Source: Nocardiopsis sp. FIRDI 009 (GTDB taxonomy: Bacteria; Actinomycetota; Actinomycetes; Streptosporangiales; Streptosporangiaceae). From it: a DNA stretch of 64,000 nt. The notes under the pieces were generated by a model. The model worked only from the letters and a program-made list of their open reading frames with translations. It was not told the DNA's origin and searched no databases. The stretch spans positions 124,001-188,000 of the forward strand of contig NZ_QPNC01000006.1 of the NCBI RefSeq assembly GCF_003386285.1, given 5' to 3'. A program made the position numbers and the translations under genes. This document shows, piece by piece, positions 25,522-32,760 of this stretch. Position 1 is the first letter of the stretch; each line of letters starts with the position of its first letter.

Positions 25522-28500
25522 GTGGCAAGGGACGGAAAGACCAACATGACAGCAGGCGCGCTGGCCAGGCGTGGCTTCAGTGACAGCACCCGGGCCCTGC
25601 GACTGGTCGAGGCGGCCGGTCTCGATCCCCGGTCCGACACCGACGTCATCGACTCCCTCGCGGAGGCGCCCGACCCCGACCAGGCGCTGCTCGGACTGAT
25701 CCGGGTCCTGGAGGCGGCCTCGGACGCCGACGAGGTCCTGACGGTCCTGCGCGAGGACTCCGACCTCCGCGTCCGGCTGTGCGCGGTCCTGGGCACCAGT
25801 ACCGCGCTCACCGACCACCTGGTCCGGCATCCGGGCGACTGGCGGGAGCTGCGCGGCGCGGACGCCGCCCGCTCCCCCGGCCCCGAGGAGCTGCGCCGGG
25901 GCCTGCTGCACACCGTGGGCGCCGACCCCGACTCGCCCGCTCCGACCGCCGCCGTGTTCGACGGGGGCTCCCTGGACGGCCTGCGGCACACCCTGCGCGT
26001 CGCCTACCGCAGGCGGGTCCTGCGCCTGGCCGGGCGGGACCTGACCGGGGTGTGCGGGGTCGAGGAGGTCGCCGCCGAACTGGCCGACCTGGCCGCCGCC
26101 GTCCTCGACGCCGCGCTGGCCGTGGCGCGCGCCGAGCACCCCGAGGACGCCGCCCTGTGCCGTCTGGCCGTGATCGGCATGGGCAAGTGCGGCGGCCGCG
26201 AGCTGAACTACGTCAGCGACGTCGACGTGGTGTTCGTGGCCGAGCCCGCCGAGGGCGGGGAACCGGTGGACGAACAGGCCGCGATGCGCGCGGCCACCCG
26301 CCTGGCCACCGCCATGATGCGCATCCCCTCGGAGACCGACGCCGAGGGCGTGCTGTGGGAGGTGGACCCGGCCCTGCGGCCGGAGGGGAAGAACGGCCCC
26401 CTGGTCCGCCCGCTGGCGAGCCACCTGGCCTACTACGAGCGCTGGGCCAAGACGTGGGAGTTCCAGGCGCTGTTGAAGGCCCGCCCGATCGCGGGCGACA
26501 CCGAGCTGGGCGCGGCCTACCAGGCGGCGATCTCGCCGATGGTCTGGGAGGCCGCGGGCCGCCCGGACTTCGTGGAGGACGTGCAGGCGATGCGCCGCCG
26601 GGTGGTGGCGCACATCCCGGCCGGCCAGGCGGAGCGGGAGCTCAAGCTGGGGCCGGGCGGGCTGCGCGACATCGAGTTCTCGGTCCAGCTGCTGCAGCTG
26701 GTGCACGGGCGCACGGACGAGCGGCTGCGGTCGCAGAACACCCTGGACGCGCTGGCGGCCCTGTCCGAGCACGGGTACGTGGGACGCGGGGACGCGGCGG
26801 GTCTGGCCGACGCCTACCGGTTCCTGCGCGGTGTGGAGCACCTGTTGCAGTTGGAGCGGTTGCGGCGCACGCACATGATGCCCGATCCGGCCAGCCCCGA
26901 CGGGCCGGGGCAGTTGCGGCGGCTCGGGCGGTCCCTGGGGTACATGGCCGACCCGGTGCGCGAGCTGACCGAGGCGCGGCGCAGGGTGTCGGCCGAGGTG
27001 CGGCGGCTGCACGAGAAGCTGTTCTACCGGCCGCTGCTCAACGCGGTGGCGCGGCTGCCGGAGGAGGAGGCGCGACTCTCGCCGGACCAGGCGCGGGCGC
27101 GGCTGGAGGCGCTGGGGTTCGCCGACCCGGGCGGGGCCCTGCGGCACCTGGAGTCGCTGACCTCGGGGGTGTCACGGCGGGCGGCGATCCAGCGGACGCT
27201 GCTGCCGGTGATGCTCGGCTGGTTCTCCGACGCTCCGGACCCGGACGCGGGGCTGTTGGGGTTCCGCCAGGTCAGCGATGCCCTGGGCACGACCCCGTGG
27301 TACCTGCGGCTGCTGCGTGACGACGTACGGGTGGCCGAGCGGATGGCCTGGCTGCTGGGAACCAGCCGGTACGTCACCGACCTGTTGCTCCGCGCCCCCG
27401 ACGCGGTCGCGGCGCTGGCCGACGACGCCGACCTGGCGCGCCGCGATCCGAAGGTGCTGGCCGGGGAGGCCGAGGCCGCGCTGCGGCGCTACGACTGGTC
27501 CGAGGAGTCGGTGTCGGCGGTGCGCGCGCTGCGCCGCCGTGAGCTGCTGCGGACGGCCGCCGCCGACCTGTTGGAGGTGTCGTCGGTCGAGGAGGTGGGC
27601 GCGGCCCTGACCGACATCGCGGCGGTCACCATCGAGGCGGCGCTGAAGGTCGCGTGCAACCGGGTGGTCGCCGCGTCCGGGGACGAGCCGCTCACGCGGG
27701 TGTGCGTGGTCGCGATGGGCCGGTTCGGCGGTGGTGAGCTGACCTACGCCAGCGACGCGGACGTGATGTACGTGCACGACCCCCTGCCCGGGGTGGACAC
27801 GGGGGCGGCGACGCGCCAGGCGCTGGCGATCGTGCGGGAGCTGGCGCGTCTGCTGGAGATGCCCGCGGCGGAACCGCCGTTGAAGGTCGACACCGACCTG
27901 CGGCCGGAGGGTCGGAGCGGGCCGGTGGTGCGCACGCTGGAGTCCTACGCCGCGTACTACGGTCGCTGGTCCCAGGTGTGGGAGAGCCAGGCGCTGCTGC
28001 GGGCGCGGCCGATCGCGGGCGACCCGGAGCTGCGCGCGGCGTTCACCGCCCTGATCGACCCCATCCGCTACCCGGAGGGCGGTATCGACGCCGCCGCGGT
28101 CCTGGAGATCCGCAAGCTCAAGGCGCGGATGGAGGCCGAACGGCTGCCGCGCGGCGCCGACCCGACCCTGCACACGAAGCTGGGCCGGGGCGGGCTGTCG
28201 GACGTGGAGTGGGTGGTCCAGCTCCTCCAGCTGCGCCACGCGCACGAGTTCCCGGACCTGCGGACGACGGGGACGTTGAAGGCGCTGGAGGTGGCCGTGG
28301 CGCACGGCTTCCTGGCGGCCGACGACGGGGCGGAGCTGGAGCGGGCCTGGCGGTTGGCGTCCCGGGTGCGCGGCATGGTGATGCTGGTGCGCGGGCGCGG
28401 CGGCGACTCGCTGCCGACCGACCTGCGGGTGCGGGCCGCCCTGGCGGAGGCGATGGGGTTCCGCAGCGGCGCGGAGACGGACGACGGCGATGAGGTGTCG

Positions 28501-28590
28501 GAGGGGCCCGCCGAGCAGCTGACGGAGACCTACCTGCGCACCACCCGGCGGGCGCGGTCGGTGATGGAGCGGGTCTTCTACGACGACTGA
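25522..28590 (+). CDS. glnE: Glutamine synthetase adenylyltransferase/deadenylylase
   Basis: A bifunctional enzyme that adds AMP to, or removes it from, the GlnA tyrosine in response to nitrogen status. The 1022 residues are two homologous nucleotidyltransferase halves: GMGKCGGRELNYVSDVDVVFV (about 219-238) and AMGRFGGGELTYASDADVMYV (about 732-752), each followed by helical regulatory regions with LRPEGKNGPLVRP and LRPEGRSGPVVRT. The length fits the family. The start is GTG 25522; TACCGT at 25510-25515, 6 nt upstream, and the absence of a ribosome binding site suggest a leaderless mRNA. It sits directly after its target gene. Confidence 0.96.
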   Translation: MARDGKTNMTAGALARRGFSDSTRALRLVEAAGLDPRSDTDVIDSLAEAPDPDQALLGLIRVLEAASDADEVLTVLREDSDLRVRLCAVLGTSTALTDHLVRHPGDWRELRGADAARSPGPEELRRGLLHTVGADPDSPAPTAAVFDGGSLDGLRHTLRVAYRRRVLRLAGRDLTGVCGVEEVAAELADLAAAVLDAALAVARAEHPEDAALCRLAVIGMGKCGGRELNYVSDVDVVFVAEPAEGGEPVDEQAAMRAATRLATAMMRIPSETDAEGVLWEVDPALRPEGKNGPLVRPLASHLAYYERWAKTWEFQALLKARPIAGDTELGAAYQAAISPMVWEAAGRPDFVEDVQAMRRRVVAHIPAGQAERELKLGPGGLRDIEFSVQLLQLVHGRTDERLRSQNTLDALAALSEHGYVGRGDAAGLADAYRFLRGVEHLLQLERLRRTHMMPDPASPDGPGQLRRLGRSLGYMADPVRELTEARRRVSAEVRRLHEKLFYRPLLNAVARLPEEEARLSPDQARARLEALGFADPGGALRHLESLTSGVSRRAAIQRTLLPVMLGWFSDAPDPDAGLLGFRQVSDALGTTPWYLRLLRDDVRVAERMAWLLGTSRYVTDLLLRAPDAVAALADDADLARRDPKVLAGEAEAALRRYDWSEESVSAVRALRRRELLRTAAADLLEVSSVEEVGAALTDIAAVTIEAALKVACNRVVAASGDEPLTRVCVVAMGRFGGGELTYASDADVMYVHDPLPGVDTGAATRQALAIVRELARLLEMPAAEPPLKVDTDLRPEGRSGPVVRTLESYAAYYGRWSQVWESQALLRARPIAGDPELRAAFTALIDPIRYPEGGIDAAAVLEIRKLKARMEAERLPRGADPTLHTKLGRGGLSDVEWVVQLLQLRHAHEFPDLRTTGTLKALEVAVAHGFLAADDGAELERAWRLASRVRGMVMLVRGRGGDSLPTDLRVRAALAEAMGFRSGAETDDGDEVSEGPAEQLTETYLRTTRRARSVMERVFYDD

Positions 28591-28630
28591 GGGGCACCTC
28601 CGCGCGGAGGAGTGTGCGCGGAGGTGCCCC
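28591..28630. terminator. Bidirectional terminator glnE/amylase
   Basis: A 15-bp perfect stem (28591-28605 with 28616-28630), 10-nt loop, starting at the glnE stop and serving the convergent amylase gene as well. Confidence 0.85.
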
Positions 28631-28673
28631 GACCGGGGGGAGTGGTCCCGCGGGGGACGTTCACCGATGGGGG

Positions 28674-30824
28674 TCAGCTCCAGTGGTCGGTGAACGCCTG
28701 TGTGCAGTCACCGCCGCTGTCCTCGGCGGTCGCGACGCGGTTGTCGCCCTCCTGCCAGACGACGTTCCCGGACCCGTCGATCTTGACGTACTTGTACTCG
28801 AACTCCGTGCCGACCGGCAGGCCGGTGGAACCGCCCCACCAGGGGTAGCTCGTCTCGTTGGTGCTCAGCCGCAGACCGCTGGCCGGGTCCCAGGAGCCGA
28901 GTTCGGGAATCGATCCGACGACGTACACCTCCTGGCCGTAGTGGGTCTCGGCCTGGACGTTGAACTCCGTGGCCACCGTGGTGCAGGTGGAGCCGCCGTC
29001 GTCGCTCGATCCCCAGGTCACGCCGCCGGAGGGGGGACCGACGCGGTTGGCGCCCTCCTCCCAGAGGACGTTCCCGGACCCGTCGATCTTCACCAGCTTC
29101 CACTCGGCCGCCGAGGCGATCTCGGGCGAGCCGGTCCAGACGGGGTAGGAGCTCTCGTCGGTGGTCAGCCGCACTCCGTCCCGGGGGGTCCAGGAGCCGA
29201 GCTCGGGCGTGGATCCGACGACGTACACCTCCTGGCCGTAGTCGGTGTGGACGGTGGCGGAGAGCGTGCCGGTCTCGCCTCCGTCGTCGTCGCACTCCTC
29301 GGGGTCGTCGCACACGCCGCCGACGTGCAGCGCGACGGCGCCGTTCGCGGGGACGGTCACGGTGACCCGACCGCCGGAGACGGTGAACGCGCCGCTTCCC
29401 GCAGCGTTCTCGTAGGTGCCGTCGGGCAGGTTGGTGTCGGTGGTCAGGTCCCAGGTGCCCGCGCCGGCGTTGAAGGCGGCGAACCCGCGGTCGCCGCGGT
29501 CGAAGGCCAGGCGGGAGTTTCCGTCGGTGGCCCGCTGGATGACGGCGGTGTCGCCCGTGGCGTTGCGGAAGGCGGCCATCCCGGCGACGGCGGGGTCGCG
29601 GTGCTCGCAGATCCATGCGGCGCTGGAGCAGTCGGCGTCCTCGGTGATCCATCCGGCGGGGTTGCCGTCGACCTCACCGATGCTGGGCGGCCCCTGGGCC
29701 TCCTCGTGGAAGTCGTAGCTCGACATCACCTTCGGCTGCCCGTAGGGGTGGGCGAGCATGAACGCGGTGGCCAGGTAGTAGCGGTCACCGTCCTTGTGGG
29801 TGAGAGTGGGGGCCGAGCGCTGGGTGTCGTGGTTGTCGATGAACACCGTGGCCTGGTCGTCGGAGAGGCCGCCGTAGTCGGGCAGGTTCGCCAGCCCGGA
29901 GATGGTGCCGTCGGCGAACTTCCCGGCGACGTCGCGCTGGTAGTCGAAGTTGGTGGCGCGGCCGCCGTCGAAGGTGTACTGGGTGTAGGGGATGGTCGCG
30001 TCGCCGTAGACCTCGTAGTAGACGTCCGGCTTGCCCCCGAACCCGGGCACGTCGTTCAGGTTGGCGAAGATGTCCTGGACGTGGGCCTCGGGGACGTGCT
30101 TGGCGGCGTCCACGCGGAAGCCCGCCACACCCATGTCCACCAGGCCGTTGAGGTACCGCCGGATGTTCCCGCGGACCCGGGGGTCAGCCGTGTCGAGGTC
30201 GGACAGCTCCAGGAGCTGGCAGTTCTGCACCTCCCACTTGTCGCCCCAGTCGGAGATGGTGTCGTAGCAGGGCTCGAAGTCGCCGTGCTCGTAGGCGGCC
30301 GACCCGTCACCGAACAGGTCCGGGTAGTCGTAGTACTCCCAGTCGGTGCCCGCGCTCCCGACGCCGGAGCCGGGTCCCGTCATGTGGTTGATGACGGCGT
30401 CGACGTAGATCCTGACCCCGTTGTCACGGCAGGTGTCGACCATCGCCTGGAACTCCTCGGCGGTGCCGCGCCGGGTGTTGTCGATCCGGTAGGAGACCGG
30501 CTGGTAGTCCTGCCACCAGGGGTACTCGGCCCCCTCGGCGGCGGGGATGACCACGTGTTCCTGGGGCGGGGAGACCTGGACGCCGCCGAAGCCGTTGGGG
30601 CCGAGGAAGTCGGCGCACTCGGTGGCGACGGAGTCCCAGGTCCACTCGAAGAGGTGGACGATCGTCTCACCGTTGGCCTCGACCGTGGCGGTCGAGGAGT
30701 GGGGGACCGGGGCCTGGGGGGCCGCCGCCGAGGCGGGTGCCGTCGACAGCACGGGTGCCGCCAGTGTCGTACCGAGGACGAGGGCCGACAGCGCTGCGCC
30801 CGCCCTGTGTCGTCGTGAGCTCAT
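28674..30824 (-). CDS. Secreted alpha-amylase with two CBM20 domains
   Basis: An extracellular starch-degrading enzyme (GH13). The 716 residues comprise a signal peptide (about 1-33, Arg-rich then hydrophobic, ASA cleavage), a TIM-barrel domain with DAVINHMTG, the nucleophile Asp in GFRVDAAKH, the acid/base Glu in VYYEVYGDA and FIDNHDTQR, then a beta-sandwich domain. Two CBM20 starch-binding modules follow, each with GQEVYVVGS and WEEGANR/WQEGDNR repeats, joined by a Ser/Gly/Asp linker. The ATG at 30824 follows AAGGAG by 6 nt. The promoter holds a CTCTTGC/GCAAGAG inverted repeat, a plausible maltose-type repressor site. Two CBM20 copies are more than the usual one. Confidence 0.95.
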   Translation of the reverse strand: MSSRRHRAGAALSALVLGTTLAAPVLSTAPASAAAPQAPVPHSSTATVEANGETIVHLFEWTWDSVATECADFLGPNGFGGVQVSPPQEHVVIPAAEGAEYPWWQDYQPVSYRIDNTRRGTAEEFQAMVDTCRDNGVRIYVDAVINHMTGPGSGVGSAGTDWEYYDYPDLFGDGSAAYEHGDFEPCYDTISDWGDKWEVQNCQLLELSDLDTADPRVRGNIRRYLNGLVDMGVAGFRVDAAKHVPEAHVQDIFANLNDVPGFGGKPDVYYEVYGDATIPYTQYTFDGGRATNFDYQRDVAGKFADGTISGLANLPDYGGLSDDQATVFIDNHDTQRSAPTLTHKDGDRYYLATAFMLAHPYGQPKVMSSYDFHEEAQGPPSIGEVDGNPAGWITEDADCSSAAWICEHRDPAVAGMAAFRNATGDTAVIQRATDGNSRLAFDRGDRGFAAFNAGAGTWDLTTDTNLPDGTYENAAGSGAFTVSGGRVTVTVPANGAVALHVGGVCDDPEECDDDGGETGTLSATVHTDYGQEVYVVGSTPELGSWTPRDGVRLTTDESSYPVWTGSPEIASAAEWKLVKIDGSGNVLWEEGANRVGPPSGGVTWGSSDDGGSTCTTVATEFNVQAETHYGQEVYVVGSIPELGSWDPASGLRLSTNETSYPWWGGSTGLPVGTEFEYKYVKIDGSGNVVWQEGDNRVATAEDSGGDCTQAFTDHWS

Positions 30825-31209
30825 ACGCGCTCCTTGGGGGAGTTTCACGGTGGGGCCGCGCTGCCACACCGTCACGCTCTTGCACTTTACGCAAGAGTTT
30901 GCGTGGAGGTGACGAACGTAACAGAACCCCAGGCGCTTGTGAACGGGAGGTTCCCTCCGCGTTTCCGCTGTCACACGGTGCGATTAACTCCGCTTTCACA
31001 TGCGAGAACAGGGCGAACGACAGGTAGAGGGCGGGACGCGTGGATTCGGACACGAGGGCCCTGACCTGCGGGTCGACCCTTCGCAAGGGGGCGAAGGATT
31101 CACGCAAGAGATCTGAGAAAACGCAAGAAAAACCGGTGCCGACGGGGGTCGAACCCCACCGACACCGGTGGCCGCGCGGATCGGGGCGGCCGCGGATCCG
31201 CCCCGGCCC
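30825..31209 (-). promoter_or_regulatory. Amylase upstream region with CGCAAG boxes
   Basis: The 385-nt gap upstream of the amylase has no supported gene. CTCTTGC (30877-30883) and GCAAGAG (30891-30897) form an inverted repeat with a 7-nt spacer, 53-73 nt before the start codon. Three further CGCAAG copies follow at about 20-nt intervals (GCAAG at 31083, 31104 and 31123), just downstream of the neighbouring gene's terminator. LacI-type maltose regulators of actinomycetes bind CTTGC/GCAAG elements, so carbon control is likely. Confidence 0.55.
31132..31179 (-). terminator. Intrinsic terminator with T tract (minus strand)
   Basis: Outer arms ACCGGTG (31132-31138) and CACCGGT (31173-31179) enclose an inner GGGGT/ACCCC pair. 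Read on the minus strand, the stem is followed by TTTTTC, a rare classical rho-independent terminator. It ends the gene at 31210-31548. Confidence 0.8.
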
Positions 31210-31548
31210 CTACCAGAACACCGCGACGCCGATGTTGACGATCGCGAGGACACCGGCCGCGGTGGCCAGCCGGTTCGCGGGCTTGCGGAGGTTGAGGACC
31301 CCCAGGATCACCACGGCCAGGGCGATCACGAGCTTGACGCCCACCTTGACGTGGTTCATCTCCGGGTCGCCGGCCATCTCGGCCACGCCGACGAGGGCCA
31401 GTCCGGTGACGAGCTGGAGGAGGGAACTGTGCAGCAGCACCTTCGTCGACTTGGCGTTGCCGGTGATGACCTGCATGAGGAAGCCCGCGACGATGCCGGC
31501 CAGGCCGATCATGTGCAGGAAGACGAGCGCGGAGTAGAAGATGTCCAT
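31210..31548 (-). CDS. Small four-helix membrane protein
   Basis: A 112-residue hydrophobic protein with four predicted membrane helices (about 5-27, 38-56, 67-85 and 90-110) and few charges. It matches a conserved actinobacterial membrane protein type without known function. The ATG at 31548 is preceded by a weak purine-rich stretch. It has its own T-tract terminator, so it is probably monocistronic. No motif indicates transport or catalysis. Confidence 0.72.
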   Translation of the reverse strand: MDIFYSALVFLHMIGLAGIVAGFLMQVITGNAKSTKVLLHSSLLQLVTGLALVGVAEMAGDPEMNHVKVGVKLVIALAVVILGVLNLRKPANRLATAAGVLAIVNIGVAVFW

Positions 31549-31627
31549 GAGGCCAGACTACTACGGCGTGTAGTTTTCGAGCGCGTTTTCATGACACACC
31601 GACGTAACGATACCCCGAGCGTCCCGG

Positions 31628-32248
31628 TCAGGGGCACCCCGTCCTTCGCGCACGCCAGAGCAGCCAGACCAGCGTCAGGCCGAGCGCCGCCCCGGCCACC
31701 CGCACCGACCCGGCACCCACGAACGCCTCCACCCTGGACATCACGGTCGGTTCACCCACCACCAGCGTGTCCCTCGCGCACGACGTCGGATCGGCGTCAC
31801 GGTCCAGCAACAGGCACGCCGTACTCGTCAGGCGGTCCCCCGCGACGGCCCCCGCCGGAACCCGGACCCGCAGCGCGAACTCGGCCTCCTGCCCGTGGGA
31901 CAGGTCGACCCGCCAGTTCACGACACCCCCCGCGAGGACCCCCTCACCCGCCTCCACGATCTCCAGCTCCTCGGACACGTGCTGGGCGAGCAGGGCGCCC
32001 TTCACGCGGGTCCCCCCGTCGTTGACCACGGTCGCGCGGAACACGGCCTCCTCCCCCGGCATCGGACTCCGGTCGTCGGCGATCAGCGCCAGGCCGACCG
32101 ACCCCGACCGGTCGAGCCCGGCCACGGCGGGCTCGACCCCCGCGCCCGGAACCCCCTCGTCGGCCCATCCCGGCGCCACCCCCGTCCCCGCGGCCGCCAG
32201 CACCGCGACCGCCGCGACCCCCCTGATCCCCCGCGCGACACCGCTCAT
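31628..32248 (-). CDS. Secreted, membrane-anchored DUF11-like protein
   Basis: A 206-residue protein with a signal peptide (about 1-29), a beta-rich extracellular region resembling a conserved-repeat (DUF11-like) domain (VGLALIADDRSPMPGEEAVFRATVVNDG..., about 48-150), two cysteines that could pair (in TACLLL and TSCARD) and a C-terminal membrane helix (about 176-198) before a short RARRTG tail. The ATG at 32248 follows GGGGGAG. The function is unknown; a surface-exposed structural or adhesion role is possible from architecture only. Confidence 0.7.
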   Translation of the reverse strand: MSGVARGIRGVAAVAVLAAAGTGVAPGWADEGVPGAGVEPAVAGLDRSGSVGLALIADDRSPMPGEEAVFRATVVNDGGTRVKGALLAQHVSEELEIVEAGEGVLAGGVVNWRVDLSHGQEAEFALRVRVPAGAVAGDRLTSTACLLLDRDADPTSCARDTLVVGEPTVMSRVEAFVGAGSVRVAGAALGLTLVWLLWRARRTGCP

Positions 32249-32461
32249 GGCTCCCCCTCCGCTCTCACGCACTGTCAGAACAAGACAACTACGAGCGACC
32301 GCGTAAGGACATCGGATGACACGCCTACGCGGCTGACCCGCGGCTCCCGACGCGTTCTTAGCCGTACCGTCCCGGGTCTTAGGCATCTCTGAGCGGGTCG
32401 CCCCCGTCCGGGGGTTCAAGACTGGGATTCCTCCCCATGTGTCCTCCCGGGTCTTAGCGCG

Positions 32462-32716
32462 ATGGTTGGTCGCAGACGGCGGGACAGGGAGTTCCGCCGC
32501 GACAGGGAGAGGATCACCGTGTTCCACAGCGAACTCATGACCGCGCACGCACAGGCCCTGACCGAGGAGCGGCTGCGCGAGTCCGAACACCTGCACGCCG
32601 CCCGTCGGGCCCGCGCCGAGGAGCGGAGCCGACGCCGGGAGGAACGCGACCGGGCGCGCCAGGCGCGTTCCACGAACGGGCAGCGGCACCGGGGACGCTT
32701 CGGTCGGGCTGCGTGA
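32462..32716 (+). CDS. Possible small highly charged protein
   Basis: An open frame of 84 residues with about 40% Arg/Glu/Asp/Lys (RRRRDREFRRDRER, EERSRRREERDRARQARS) that would form a single charged helix. There is no clear ribosome binding site before the ATG. The frame ends about 45 nt before the start of the LuxR-type gene and could be a leader of it or chance. I recognise no family. Confidence 0.3.
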   Translation: MVGRRRRDREFRRDRERITVFHSELMTAHAQALTEERLRESEHLHAARRARAEERSRRREERDRARQARSTNGQRHRGRFGRAA

Positions 32717-32760
32717 CCTCCGGCCGGGAGACCCGTCCCCCGCTCGGCATAATGGACGGC

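Noticed and set aside
28614-30818. 734-residue plus-strand frame opposite the amylase
   Set aside because: Antisense to the GH13/CBM20 gene; valine/glycine-rich composition with no domain.
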